Below are positions 1 through 11,850 of a stretch of DNA of 64,000 nucleotides, in pieces (the stretch's first letter is position 1; each line of letters begins with the position of its first letter). Source of the DNA: Ahaetulla prasina (lineage: Eukaryota; Chordata; Lepidosauria; Squamata; Colubridae). Position numbers and translations under genes: made by a program. Location: positions 130,780,580 to 130,844,579 of the forward strand of contig NC_080542.1 in assembly GCF_028640845.1 (NCBI RefSeq), given 5' to 3'. The notes under the pieces are model-generated. The model had not been told where the DNA came from, searched no databases, and saw nothing but the letters and a program-made list of their open reading frames with translations.

Positions 1-40
1 TGTAGCCAGAGATTTGTCCTTCCAATATAAGCTGAATACC

Positions 41-105
41 CTACACACACATGGGCGCGCACAGACACACAGACACACAGACACACACACACACACACAC
101 ACACG

Positions 106-159
<54 letters not shown>

Positions 160-168
160 CACACACAA
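41..168. repeat. compound (CA)n/(CT)n microsatellite
   Basis: Runs of CA, CAGACA variants, a CT block and a second CA block follow one another directly. The open frame across it is a by-product of stop-free dinucleotide repeats, not a gene. Confidence 0.95.
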
Positions 169-540
169 TGAATGGCTTAGATGACAATAGCAGCCTTCTG
201 CTATTGTCAACTATGAAATAAATAGTTGCAATACATTGTATATTCCTTCTGATTAGCCATTCCAGGTACCTAAAGGTTTTTGCTGACATTTGCATCGTTG
301 GGTGATCATTTTTAAATCTCAGTTCATGAAATTAGTACTTCTGGGGCAACAGTTTCTTTTCTCTTTTAGAACACAGAGCGTATGTTTTATATTTTTATAT
401 AAATATAAAGCCCAACTAGCAAAGGAAAACTCAAGACCGTATTGATTGGAAACATGCAAAAGAGGCCTTCATCCTGCCCTAGATAGACAATGGCTATTTA
501 ACATATAAATATATATTTATATGTTTTATATCTATATAAC
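169..540. other. AT-rich stretch, nothing recognised
   Basis: No coding or repeat signature seen apart from a short TA-rich block (about 498-538) directly before the L2 copy, which may be the AT-rich target of that insertion. Confidence 0.5.
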
Positions 541-2473
541 CCTTGCAAACTTCCACCTCTCGCAATAACTCCCCCAGTTATCTGCACGATAAAATCGCTC
601 AGATTCGGGATGGGTTGAACACAGATTGGGTAGATCCGGACGGGATGACGCGGGCATGTCTTGAAAACATTGTTTGGGCTGAGTTTGATCCTGTGACTCC
701 CGATGACATGGACAGGATACTGGGGAGGTTGAATGCCACCACATGTTTATTGGACCCATGTCCCTCCTGGTTGGTACTGGCCACCCAGGAAGTTACACGA
801 GGCTGGCTCCAGGGAATTACCAGCGCTTCTTTGAGGGAGGGAGTCTTCCCAGCCGCCTTGAAAGAGGCGGTGGTGAGGCCCCTCCTTAAGAAGCCTTCCC
901 TGGACCCAGCTATTTTGGCTAATTATCATCCAGTCTCCAATCTTCGCTTTCTGGTGAAGGTTGTAGAGAGTGTGGTGGCTTGGCAACTCCCCCAGTACCT
1001 GGAGGAAACTGTTTATCTAGACCTGTGCCAGTCCGGCTTCAGGCCTGGGTACAGCACAGAGATGGCTTTGGTCGCATTGGTTGATGATCTCTGGAGGGCA
1101 CGGGACAGAGGTTGTTCCTCTGTTCTTGTCCTGTTAGATCTATCAGCGGCGTTCGATACCATCGACCATGGTATCTTGCTGCGGTGATTGGCCTGGGGAT
1201 GGGAGGTACCGTTTTATGGTGGTTCTCCTCCTACCTCTCCGACCATTCGCAGACGATGTTGACGGGGGGGCAGAGATCGACCCCTAGGCAACTCACTTGT
1301 GGGGTGCCGCAGGGGTCGATTCTCTCACCCCTCTTGTTCAATATTTATATGAAGCCGCTGGGAAAGATCATCCGTGGTTTCGGGGTGAGCTGTCAGCTGT
1401 ATGCTGACGATACTCAATTGTACATCTCCACCCTAACCACCCCAATGAAGCCGTTGATGTGATGACTCGGTGTCTTGAGGCCGTTCGGGTCTGGATGGGG
1501 ACGAACAGGCTCCGACTCAACCCATCCAAGACGGAGTGGCTAATGCCGGCGTCCCGGCACAGTCAGCTTACCCCATTGCTGACTGTGTGGGTCGAATCAT
1601 TAGCCCCCAGGGAATCGGTGCGCAATTTAGGCGTTCTCCTGGATGCACGGCTGTCTTTAGAAGACCATTTGATAGCCGTCACCAGGGGAGCTTTTCATCA
1701 GGTTCGCCTGATTCGCCCTTTCCTGGACCGGGACGCATTATGCACGGTCACTCATGCCCTCGTCACTTCCCGTCTGGATTACTGCAATGCTTTCTACATG
1801 AGGTTCCCCTTGAGGAGCACCCAGAGGCTCCAACTGGTGCAGAATGCGGCCGCGTGGGGGATTGAGGAAGCTCCTCGTAGCTCCCATGTAACACCTCTCC
1901 TGCGCAGGCTGCATTGGTTGCCAGTGGTCTTCCGGGTGCGCTTCAAGGTGTTGGTTATCACCTTTAAAGCACTCCATGGCATTGGACTGGGATATTTACG
2001 GGACCGCCTGCTGCCGACAGTTACCTCCCATTGTCTGGTACGTCCAGTGCGCGCCCACAGGAAGGGTCTTCTTAGGGTGCCGTCGGCTATGTCGGCTGGC
2101 GGCCCCCAGGGGAAGAGCGTTCTCTGTGGGGGCCCCGGCTCTATGGAATGAGCTGCCGGTGGGACTCCGTCTCCTCCCTGATCTTCGGACCTTTAAACGT
2201 GAGCTCAAGACTTTCTTTTTTCACCAATCAATCAGGCTGGCCTGATTGATTTTAGTATGGGAGGTTTTAGTGGGTTTTAATAGGGTTTTACTAAGGTTTT
2301 AGTTTTGATAAATTTTAGCTAATATTTTAAGTATACAGCAATTGAATCAGTTTTTTAAACTTGATATAGTATTTTAATTTGTTAGGATTCTTGTTGTTTT
2401 ATTGGCTGTCCACCGCCCTGAGTCTTCGGAGAAGGGCAGTATAAAAATATGAATGAATGAATGAATGAATGAA

Positions 2474-2508
<35 letters not shown>

Positions 2509-2512
2509 ATAT
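541..2512 (+). mobile_element. L2-clade LINE, 5'-truncated and frame-broken (copy 1)
   Basis: This is the RT half and 3' end of an L2-type non-LTR retrotransposon. The reverse transcriptase is recognisable across several frames: the finger region FRPGYSTEMALVALVDDLW and motif A LLDLSAAFDTIDH in 543-1187, GVPQGSILSPLLFNIYM and YADDTQLY in 1112-1462, then the LNPSKTEW thumb region and the C-terminal part up to about 2245. At least three frameshifts separate the pieces, so no intact enzyme can be made. By comparison with the copy at 47.6-50.7 kb the endonuclease is missing and there is a deletion near 577. The 3' UTR ends in the hairpin CCGCCCTGAGTC...GGGC at 2411-2437 and a GAAT-to-AAAT tetranucleotide tail (2447-2508). 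An ORF naming this L2 rather than CR1 rests on the LDLSAAFDTIDH and WMG-N-LxLNPSKTE motifs. Confidence 0.9.
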
Positions 2513-2513
2513 T

Positions 2514-3393
2514 AGACAACACAGTATCGACAGTAGAAACCTTCAAATTTTTAGGTTCTACCATATCTCAAGACTAAAATGGACAGCTAACATCAAAAAC
2601 ATCATCAAAAAAGGACAACAAAGAATGTTCTTTCTGCGTCAACTCAGAAAGCTCAAACTGCCCAAGGAGCTGCTGATACAGTTCTACAGAGGAATTATTG
2701 AGTCTGTCATCTGCACCTCTATAACTTTCTGGTTTGGTTCTGCAATCCAACAAGACAGACACAGACTTCAGAGGATAATTAGAACTGCAGAAAAAATAAT
2801 TGCTACCAACCTGCCTTCCATTGAGGACCTGTATACTGCATTGAATCAAAAAGAGGGCTGTGAAAATACTTACAGATCCCTCATATCCAGGACATAAACT
2901 GTTTCAATCCTATCCTCAAAATGACACTATAGAGTGCTGCACACTAGAACAACTAGACACAAGAACAGTTTTTTCCTGAAGGCCATCACTCTGCTAAACA
3001 AATAATTCCCTCAACACTATCAAAACTATTTACTAAATCTGCACTACTATTAATCTTCTCATCGTTCCCATCACCCATTTCCTTCCACTTATAATTGTAT
3101 GACTGTAACTTTGTTGCTTTTATCCTTATGATTTATATTAATATTGATTGTTTCCTGATTGCTTAGTTGTAGCCTGTGATTATCATTAAGTGTTGTATCA
3201 TTAAGTGTTAAATTTGTACCCTATGACTATCATTAAGTGTTGTAAGTTTTGTGCGTTGATGAAGGTATCTTTTTTTTTAATGTACGCTGAGAGCATATGT
3301 ACCAAGACAAATTCCTTGTGCGTCCAATCACACTTGGCCAATAAAAAATTCTATTCTATTCTATTCTATTCTATTCTATTCTATTCTATTCTA
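2514..3393 (+). mobile_element. CR1-L3 ('Snake1'-type) LINE 3' part with (ATTCT)n tail
   Basis: The C-terminal part of a LINE ORF2 is visible at 2625-2897 (FFLRQLRKLKLPKELLIQFYR, then IRTAEKIIATNLPSIEDLY), followed by a frameshift, the HTRTTRHKNSF-like end and a 3' UTR ending in 'caatcacacttggccaata' and about nine TTCTA units (3346-3393). Three other copies of the same family are in this window (13.3, 14.8, 23.1 kb). It starts directly after the AAAT tail of the L2 copy, so it probably inserted into that tail. The assignment to the snake L3 family uses the tail type and is from memory; the RT C-terminus alone is not clade-diagnostic. Confidence 0.8.
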
Positions 3394-3700
3394 TATATTT
3401 TGGTTAAGTTTGACCTCTGTATGCATGTGGGTTGTTGGGATTGCATGACTTTCCATGTTTTATGTATTTATTTATTTACAGGACATATACGGATTATATA
3501 ATGATTCTAGGCTGCTCACAACAATCCATAAAGAGAAAACTACTTCTCCCCTAAGATACCAGAGCAAACAGCCTCCGTGTATAATTCCTATCTTAATGCA
3601 GTTCTTAGGGAAAGAGACAAATCTTCATGACCTCTTGAAAGTTTAAAGGCAAGGATTCCTTCGATTTCAGGACAAAGCCTATGTCAAGGACCGCCTACAA
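3394..3700. other. unassigned sequence
   Basis: No recognisable repeat or exon seen. The 8 bases 3693-3700 (GCCTACAA) are the left target duplication of the next element. Confidence 0.4.
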
Positions 3701-4245
3701 CAAGGTGTCAGACTCAAGGCCAGGGGGCTGGATCTGGCCTGTGGGGACACCCTGGAAACAGCGAAGGATCTGTTAAGTTCAGGCAATGAGGAGGCAGGAG
3801 ACAGTCATTGGTGACAACAGCTCTTAAGTTTATTGTGAGAACTCAGCAAAGCAATAGCAGAACAGTCCTCCTTATATAGTATCTTGGCTGAGGCACCAGC
3901 CAATCAGGAACATGCTTTTTTTCCCGCCCAAAATTCCCTCCAAAAATTCAAATACATAACAGGATCAGCCCGCTGTGCCTCTGCCAGTGCAAACAGAGCT
4001 CACGAGGGCTGCATGCGGCCCTCCTGGATTCTGTTTTTGCTGGCAGAGGGTTGCAGGAGGCCGTTGCAGCTAAAAACAGAACTTGGGAGCCCGTTTTCTC
4101 TGGCAGAGCTCTCGGGTGACCAAAAGTGCCCCCAACACAAGTGACATCGAGCTGGCCACACCACCTTGGTCACATCCAAACCAGCCCCCCAAGGTCAAAC
4201 ACAACTGTGATGTGTCCCTCAATGAAATCAAATTTGACACCTCTG
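3701..4245. mobile_element. non-autonomous hAT transposon (CAAGGTGTCAGACTC ends), interrupted by a solo LTR
   Basis: The left end reads CAAGGTGTCAGACTCAAGGC and the right end ATCAAATTTGACACCTCTG, an imperfect terminal inverted repeat of the hAT type. It is flanked by GCCTACAA (3693-3700) and GCCTAGGA (4246-4253), an 8-bp duplication with two mismatches. The same family occurs at 52032-52511 with a perfect duplication. No transposase is encoded. The 'lacks coding' open frames 3884-4144 and 4083-4304 are shadows. Confidence 0.75.
3771..3961 (-). mobile_element. solo LTR of an LTR retrotransposon, 191 bp
   Basis: The segment begins TGTTA and ends TAACA and is flanked on both sides by the identical 5-mer GGATC (3766-3770 and 3962-3966), the signature of an integrase-mediated LTR insertion. 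Read on the minus strand it has a CCAATCA-type element region, a TATA-like TATATAAGG, and an AATAAA signal followed by about 50 nt. No internal region or second LTR lies next to it, so it is a solo LTR left by LTR-LTR recombination. It splits the surrounding hAT copy and is therefore younger. The superfamily (Gypsy or retrovirus-like) cannot be told from the LTR alone. Confidence 0.8.
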
Positions 4246-4253
4246 GCCTAGGA

Positions 4254-5205
4254 GATGCACCAACCAGGACCTATCAGTTGTCAACATATAAGAGAGGAAA
4301 CTAGAGTGTATCCATCTTTTTTTAACCTAGTAGGATGGGCAAATGTGCTCAGGGAGAGGCAGTCTCATAGATAAGCTAGCCCTGTATGATTAGGGCTTTA
4401 AAGGTGATAACCAATACCTTGAATTACACCTGGAAAGTGACTGAGAGCCAGTGCAGCTCATGCAGCCCTGGTATAAATTGGATGAACCATGGAGTACCCA
4501 AAACTACATATGCCACTGTCTTCCAGACCTGTTGCAGCTTTCAAATAGTCATATTTCATATTTGAAGTGTTTCATAGTATTATAAATAATTTGTTTTCTT
4601 TAGTTTTGGCTCTAGATGTTCCAATAATTTATGGCAGTCATTTTAGAAACATATGGAGTATTTACAGACATTATTTGACAAAACTACCCATTGGGGTGGT
4701 AATAGTTGTCTTGTTTCCATCAAGAATCAAGCATATGTATAGTCAGGAGAACCGCTGAGTTCATAGTCAGGACTAGTCAACTGAAAACATGTTTTATAGA
4801 AAACATTGGGACCCTTGCTTTCATCTGCATGCATAGACTATATTTTATTGTAATATCCAACTTACTAATTTTTTGTATTTCATTCTATTTCACCCTACTT
4901 TATTTTCTCTATTTTAGCTTATTCTCCTTTATTGTGACTGGTGTCCATTATTTCTTTATATGGTCTAATTAATAAAAGTAATTAACCAGTAGCAAGGTAT
5001 GGCTTTCTGTGTTATATAAACATAGCTGATTACAGTGGATTCAGTAAAGTCATTATTTAATGTGGATGATGGTTTTTTTTATTTATTTATTTATTATTTA
5101 TTTATTAAACACTTTCATGTGGCTTCCCAACTCAGAGGCAGTGACTCAGAACAGCATACAACATTTAAAAATTGATCTGCTATTGCTAGTTTGATTTCAA
5201 TATGG
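4254..5205. other. mostly unassigned; old degraded repeat near 4340-4520
   Basis: Around 4340-4520 the wording ('gggctttaaaggtgataacc', 'gccagtgcagctcatgcag') is that of an old interspersed repeat that I know from reptile sequence but cannot class. 5075-5140 has a TTTA-rich block and remnants like an antisense LINE or SINE tail. Nothing coding seen. Confidence 0.4.
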
Positions 5206-5757
5206 ATGATCCTGCACGGCCTGTACTGGCTGCCGGTAGCCTTCTGGGTGCAATTCAAGGTGCTGGTCATCACCTTTAAAGCACTCCATGGCTTAGGACT
5301 GGGCTATTTACGAGACCGCCTTCTGCCACCAATAGCCTCCCAATGACCTGTGCGCTTTCACAGGGTGGGCCTTCTCAGGATGCCGTCGACCAAACAATGT
5401 CGGTTGGCGGCCCCCAGGGGGAGAGCCTTCTCTGTGGTGGCACCGGCCCTTTGAAATGAGCTGCCTTCGGGGTTGCGCCAACTCCCCGACCTCCGGACCT
5501 TCAAACGTGAACTTAAGACTTTATTATTTGATCGTGCGGGACTGACCTAAGGGTAATTTTAAATAGAAATTTTTAAATGGATTTTACGTCGGTCTATGAC
5601 CGTTTTAGTTTGATTCGGCCTATTAAATATTTGGTTTTAATTCTGTTTTAAATTTGCTGTTTGTGTTTTGTGTTTTTAAATATGGCTGTAAACCTCCCTG
5701 AGTCCTTCGGGAGAAGGGCGGTATAGAAATGAAATTATAAATAAATAAATAAATAAA
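5206..5757 (+). mobile_element. L2 LINE 3' end (copy 2)
   Basis: Matches the last part of the L2 ORF (LHWLPVAFRV-K-LV-TFKALHGLG region, then the ALWNELP-GLR-LPDLRTFKRELKT end) and the 3' UTR with the hairpin CCTCCCTGAGTC...AGAAGGGCGG and an AAAT tail. 5'-truncated; stop codons and a TGA within the frame mark it as dead. Confidence 0.85.
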
Positions 5758-5808
5758 TGACCCTTTTAAAATAAACAGGCCTTAGGAAAACTAACCCAAG
5801 ATGATTAT

Positions 5809-6205
5809 GGGTAGTCCTCGACTTACAACATTTATTCAATGACCAAAGTTAGAATGGCACTGGAAAAAAGTGACTTATGACCACTTTTCACACAACCAAT
5901 GCAGCATCCCCATGGTCACGTGATTAAAATTTGAACACTTGGAAACTGGCATATATTTATGATGGTTGCAGTGTTCTGGGTCACGTGATCACCTTTTGTG
6001 ACTTTGTGACAAGCAAAGTCAATGTGGAAGCCAGTTTCTTAACAACCCTCCACTATACAACTGCAGTGATTCACTAAACATCTGTGGCATTCTTGCCACA
6101 GATGTATAAAACAGATAAAATTGGGCAAAATTCATTTAACAACTATATTGCTTAGCAACAGGAATTTTGGGCTCAATTGTGGTTGTAAGTCGAACACTAC
6201 TTGTA
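5809..6205. mobile_element. Tigger-like (Tc1/mariner superfamily) MITE, about 400 bp
   Basis: The left end GTAGTCCTCGACTTACAAC is matched in reverse at the right end (GTTGTAAGTCGA-CACTACTTGTA). The internal wording (GGTCACGTGATCA, CTTAACAAC, GAATTTTGGGCTCAATTG) recurs in about ten other places here, which shows it is a dispersed family. It is palindromic in layout and encodes nothing. Class by TA-flanked ends and inverted-repeat form; the Tigger name is from memory. Confidence 0.75.
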
Positions 6206-8506
6206 TACAGTAAGCAAGACTTAATAACACAGGTAATCTTTAAAAAAATGGTTTCCCTACTTTTGCCTCAATCTTCATTTTTATGTTTTGATATTATTTC
6301 TTATTTTTTACATAGATGGAAAGCAGTATGAGGAAGCTAAGAGTTATTTATGACAAAGTCTTAATGGAATTTTAGAGCGAGACACCAGGAATGTAAGATA
6401 AGTTGCATGCCAACTTCAGGGATGTAGCCCCAGAAAAAAAAGTTATAGGAAAAATGTTCTAGATATAGTTTCATTTTTTTGTGGAAGCCTTCCCAAACTC
6501 ATATATTCAGGATTTGTTGATTTTCTGGATCCTTGAAGATGCGTGGTACATTGCTTAAAGACCCTCGTCTTAAAATAATGCAATGGATATTTAAACATTT
6601 TAAAGAGAATTTTATAGTGTTGTGCACAAACATGTGTTTCTAAAGCTTTCTGAGAGGCTTCTTTGAGGTCACCAAAATTCTAACCTCACATATCCTGTGT
6701 AAATATTGGCTCCAGGGTAAGATTTTCTTCTGCCCACAGAATTAACTTATTGTTTTGAGTTCTGCCAACATGGGCAGGCAACTTGAAATAAAATGGAGTA
6801 AAATCATTCCCAGAACCGTGATTAGTAGAATTGTTCTAGATTGAGATTTTAGGACAATCTTTTAAATAGCCACTGCTACAAGATTTCTCAAAAACAGAAC
6901 CACAAATTGTGATAAAATGGCATTTTCCTAGCATTCAGAGGCAGAATTTTGCCCCATGAGAAATGTAGTTACTTTCATATTTAGTCTTACATTAAATCCT
7001 TCAGTTCTTAACTTAATGCCAACTGATATATGATGGAATGGGATACCTTGCTGCAGCCAACCTACTGCAGGATAACTCACTGCAGGCCAATTTGCCATGG
7101 CCAATTTGCCATGGGACAACTCATTATGGAATAATTCAACAATTCAATTATTTAAAATAATTTTAAAACATATCTTAATTTTTGTCATAGACATTTCATC
7201 TTGTCCCTCTTTTGGCATCCTTTCCTTAATGTTTCTATTTCACTATTTGTTCAATATTAGCATAACTCTTGTGGCAAGTTGTCCCATGGGAAGTTAGCCA
7301 TGGTGAGTTGTCGTAGATCCCCCCCCCAAAAAAATGATCAAGGGCTCCTATTGGGTAATGCTGGATCTCTCAATCTTGGCCACTTCAGGATGTGTGGACT
7401 TCAACTCCCAAAATTCCTCAGGCAGCACACTCTATCAGCTTAGCCAAGACAACAGCAATTCTTGCCCTCGGCAATTTTATGGATAAAATGCTGCAAAGAA
7501 TTTGACAATTAAGAACTAGTGCCAAAGTTGGACTGCAGTTTTCTTTTTCTAATCCCTATGCTACAATTGATCTCTAAAGAAAGAAAATGTCTAACTAATA
7601 TATATGCCTGTTTTAAAAAAGTTATTCTCAACTTTTTTAAAAAAATCCCTAGTTTCCCTTGAAATGTGTAGAATATTATTTTTATGCAAGTAAAAATGTG
7701 TGTATTTGTTTCTGATCTGAGAGCATAGAGGTTTCCTTTATGGCAGTGTGCCAACTATTTGTTGTGCTTTTCCTTTTCTAAAACACAATTACAATGAAGT
7801 AACAAGATAAGGAAAACGATATCCTTTTTATTTTTAAGATTGTACTGCAGCATCCATTCCCCAGGAGGGACTTCAGCTTGTGACTTTCCACCAAAATCAC
7901 CTCGTGAATTTATCTCCCTAATTCTACTAAGGACATTTTACCCATAATACAATTTAACTGCGTATAAATTAAGATGCTAGATATTCTGTATTATCTGTGC
8001 TTCCTTAGACCACCGATTTTTAACTAGTCAGGACTACATTACACTATTATGGGAAGAATATAAAAATGCATTATCTTGCTAACATAGTAGCAAGGTCAAA
8101 CCGATACAATATGCAGAAATATATTGACTCTTTTCCTAAAAGGTTTTCCTTGGCTATCATTCAGATAGATATGTCCCCAATAAATTTATGTTTATTTATG
8201 TTATTCATGGCACATAAATAAGAAATATGCTTTCTTGAAAACCAGAGTTATTTTGCTGCTTGTAGTTCAGGAATAAGTCTTATGGAGAAAAATGAGACAC
8301 CAGGAATTCAGTATTGCTTGGCAAAGATTGGTGGAAGAAGAGTAGCAGTATCGAAAATCAAATTTAATTTTCACATTTTTGTAGACCGCCACCTTCTTAT
8401 TAGCAGTTGTAAGCCCAGGAAAAGCAAGATCAATAGGAAATAAAGCCCCCCAAAAAATCAGAATAAGGAGAGATTCAGAAGTACCATTGATGATAAATTT
8501 TAGATG
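6206..8506. other. mainly unique AT-rich sequence with small MITE relics
   Basis: No exon or LINE recognised. 7060-7320 has short direct and inverted copies of 'caatttgccatgg' and 'gttgtcccatggga', suggesting a decayed fold-back element. 7368-7440 holds half of a MITE with 'tgtggacttcaactcccaaaattcctca'-type wording. Short ORFs here (6928-7119, 7097-7297, 7509-7754) have no family resemblance. Confidence 0.4.
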
Positions 8507-8514
8507 GTTTCACA

Positions 8515-8703
8515 TAGGGGTGGTTTTAGTTTTAGATGATAAGTTTTAGATGGTTCCACTCACCTTTACTACTGGTTCTCATTGTGCCCGCGCACGCATG
8601 CGCAGATCGCTTTTGATGAGGCTCAGGTCAGTGGGCGGAGCCTCCTGCTGGTTTTACTACCGGTGCTATAGAACCAGTGCGAACCGGGGACAACCCACCA
8701 CTG
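8515..8703. mobile_element. hAT MITE, 189 bp, perfect 8-bp duplication
   Basis: Ends TAGGGGTGG and CCACCACTG are near-inverted repeats. The 8-mer GTTTCACA flanks it at 8507-8514 and 8704-8711. Internal GGTTC/GAACC clusters match the widespread hAT family described at 21401 and elsewhere. Confidence 0.75.
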
Positions 8704-8711
8704 GTTTCACA

Positions 8712-10675
8712 GAACATGTGGCCATTAAGTAAAGCCCCATTTGATTGCCTCAGTTATGACCCCTATCCCTAACAATGCAATTAACTAAATGAATGTGCAG
8801 GTTGTTAAATAGATGGTGCTTTGTGGGGAGGCCTAATTCAAGCCCTGCCCCACCCTGCTAGGACACCCCTTGAAGAACTCAGTGCTCTACTTCCCACTAC
8901 TCAAAATCCCCACAGACCTGTTTCCCAATCCACTAAGCTCCAACCCTCCTCCTTTTTCTGAATCACCAACTGCACACAATTCAAAGATCTCAGGAGCTTT
9001 GGTTTAAGCTATGAAGACAAGTTGCACCATTATTGGGCTGCGTGGTACAATTGTGGAAACGACCAGCATTTTCAAGGTGGCTGTATTGAATTGTGGGCAC
9101 TCCAACACGGTGGCCACTTCCAGGATTGTGCTACCTGGCCCAGGAATGGAGCAACCTGCCTTCCTTTCCTAACCCATGTTCCAGAGATCTTCAAAAGGTA
9201 AGTGAGGAGGAGGGTATGACAATGTTTATGTATATTGTTATGACAAAATTAAATTTAAAAAAACAACCGGTGGGGTGGGAAATAGACTAAGGCCTACCAT
9301 AACCTGAGGGGTGGGGATGTGGAAGATATGTGGTAGGATGCTACAGCATCCTCACGGTTGTAAGGGCAAATTATTGCGGGGGGCTGCAGCTGTCATAACT
9401 TTGAAACCAGGTCATAGGTAGCTTCAGGGGCTCTGCTGTAACTTTGAATGGCTGCTAAACAGTCCTTAAGTTGAAGACTACCTGTATTTTTTTTTTCATC
9501 AGGTTCTTCTTCTCTTTCATCTTCTTCCTGTTTGTAGCTCTTGAAATACAGCTGTGGAAGCCAGTGAAATTGGAGATCTCTTTCTGCTGAACTAAAATGT
9601 ATATGACAATATGTCATGCCCTGAATATACATCTGCATTTGGCTGAGCAGAAGGAAGACATCTGACAATAAACAGAGCAAGATAAGATGTCTGAAATACA
9701 ATATTTATGTTGTATGACTCAGCTTCTAAGCCTTGCCAACTCTACACTTTAAAATATGCTCCCATCAAGTTTACAAGTTTGTTTGTTTTTCTTTACTGTT
9801 TTCCTAATGGGCCTGTAGCATATAACAGCAGCATATGGACATCTCTCAATAAGCTACAATTTGTTGCAAGGAATGACACTACAAGTTTATATGCTGCCCC
9901 TACCACCTTTCCCTGTTCAAAACCACCATGAAAAGGTGGGAAATTTCTGCTTTGGTGTTAGAATAAAACTACTGTCATTCGTCCAATTCCAGTTTAGTGT
10001 ACTGTAAATTTTTGGAGCATACAGGATAGAAATTATCTGACTGCTAGATGGTAAACTTAAACTGTGGTTATATTTAACTGATCAGATGAAATAAAACAGT
10101 CTGCAAACTCTGTGGAGAGAAGCTTCTTTCACAAGAACAACAGCTAAATTTGTGAGAACCTGAGCAGCCTTGCTGGACTCCTGTTAGAGAAAGGTACAAA
10201 AATATAAACTAAATAAATCAAATAAGCCCTTGTTGTTTAAAACGAAAAAGTCACAGTTTATTTCTTTTTTTGTAGCTGTACTAGAGAAAAGGAACATGGG
10301 AATATGCAAGCCCAAGAGGAGATTAATTTTTCCCCTCTGAGTGAATCATGATTCATCATAATTTCCTGGTGTATGTGGGTGATACTGTAGTTAATTCACA
10401 TGCCAGAGAAACCAGGAATTGTGAAAATATAGGCTGCCACAATAAATTATAATAGAAGTTTGGTAAACAAGATAGAACAATTTCCGGAGGGATTGTTAGG
10501 TTTTTCTTTTTTTTTTTCAAATTTCCGTGAATTGTATCAAAAGTAAGTGAATCCTGACAAAAAAAAAATCTAATTAAAACGTCTGATGTAATTTCCTCCT
10601 CCTAAGAAGCCTTTGATGACTAAAGTAATTATGCCTGAATGCAAGAATCATTACAATCCTCCATTTTAGACAGTA
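8712..10675. other. mostly unassigned; MITE fragment at about 9345-9486
   Basis: The 9345-9486 portion ends 'gttgaagactacctgta' and is the right part of a Tigger-like MITE. The rest shows no coding signature. A GGTAAG at about 9198 follows a weakly open stretch but no convincing acceptor precedes it. Confidence 0.4.
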
Positions 10676-11355
10676 ATTGAGGCCAGCATTATGGTTGTAA
10701 ATCATTGTGGTCATAACTCAAGGCATCACATGACCAGATTAAATTTTTTGATATATATTTTTTCCTGCAGCAGCAGTCGTTAAGTGAACCAATTTTCCCC
10801 AGTGGCTGTTGTTTGATTTAACCTGAAACTAAGTGCCAGAAACTGTCAAAAAAAATTTGAGGGGCTGCCACAAAGAAGATGAGGTCAAATTCTTCTACAA
10901 AGCACCATAGGGCAGGACAAGAAACAATGGTTGGAAAATAACCAAAGAGAGGAGCAACCTGTAATTAAGCAGAAACTTCCTTACAGTGAGGACAATTAAC
11001 CAGTGGAACAGCTTGCTTCCAGAAATCGTGAGCGCTCCATCTTAAACTGGAGGTTTTTAAGAAGAGACTGGATAGTCACTTATCTTACCTTTACTATTTA
11101 AGGTTCTCCTGCTTGAGCAGGGGGCTGCACTAGAAGACTTCCAAAGTTCCTTCCAACTCTATTCTATTCTAAATCATGGTCATGTGATTGCAGGACAAAC
11201 ATCTGTAAAAATAAGCCAATTGCCAAACCCTCAAAATGCAATCAAATGACTGTGGCTGTTATGATTTCAAAAATAAATTGTGAGTAGCTTTGGGGCAGCT
11301 TTGTTGTAATTTTGAATGGTTGTTAAGTAACTGATCGTAAGTCAAGAACTACCTG
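10676..11355. mobile_element. Tigger-like MITE split by a CR1 fragment
   Basis: Left part (10676-10855) and right part (11167-11355, ending CGTAAGTCAAGAACTACCTGTA in two pieces) together make one element of the 5809 family; the CR1 3' end lies between them and is the younger insertion. Confidence 0.6.
10856..11166 (+). mobile_element. CR1 LINE 3' end
   Basis: Corresponds to the last part of CR1 ORF2 (GGCHKE...LFYKAP..GQDKKQWLENNQR-type, then NWNSLLPEIVSAPS-like decay) and the CR1 3' UTR with 'gagcagggggctgcactaga' and 'ccttccaactctattctatt'. Same layout as the CR1 at 53546-54358, but full of changes. Confidence 0.75.
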
Positions 11356-11617
11356 TATTCAAAAGAAATGCCACATTAACTCTGGTTAGGCTATATTGTC
11401 CGATCACAGAAATGAATAGTAATTCTCTCATTAGATTAACATTAGGTCATTAACAACAATTAGAAATCATGTTTCTTTCCTAGTTAAACTGTGCTGTATG
11501 TAATTCTTCTGAACAAGCAGGTGGTGACCTTTAGTTGAGAAGATTAATGTCAGGCACAAAAAACCAGGTCCATACGTGAAGGTCCAATTAAACAGATTTA
11601 TTGCTAAAAGCCTACAC

Positions 11618-11736
11618 CAGAGGTCTTCAAACTTGGCAGCTTTAAGAATTATGGACTTATGCTTAGCTATGGTGGCTGGAGAATTCTGGGAGTCGAAGTC
11701 CACAAGTCTTAAAGCTGCCAGGTTTGGGGATCCTTG
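11618..11736. mobile_element. hAT MITE, 119 bp, perfect 8-bp duplication
   Basis: The arms 'cttcaaacttggcagcttta' and its reverse complement lie at either end. GCCTACAC occurs at 11610-11617 and 11737-11744. Related in sequence to the palindrome at 60004-60109. Confidence 0.8.
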
Positions 11737-11850
11737 GCCTACACATAGGAATCTTTTCAACTAACCTGCTTGGAGTAAAATAAGAGTCAATAGTTTTCAA
11801 GATGGGTTGGATTTAGGCCATTTGTGGTTACATAGGATTCTAGGCTGATC

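Noticed and set aside
41..295. Open frame of 84 codons over the first microsatellite
   Set aside because: Translation is CVCV/RERE repeats from CA and CT arrays.
9093..9290. Possible exon with GTAAGT near 9198
   Set aside because: No acceptor signal upstream and the translation has no conserved character.
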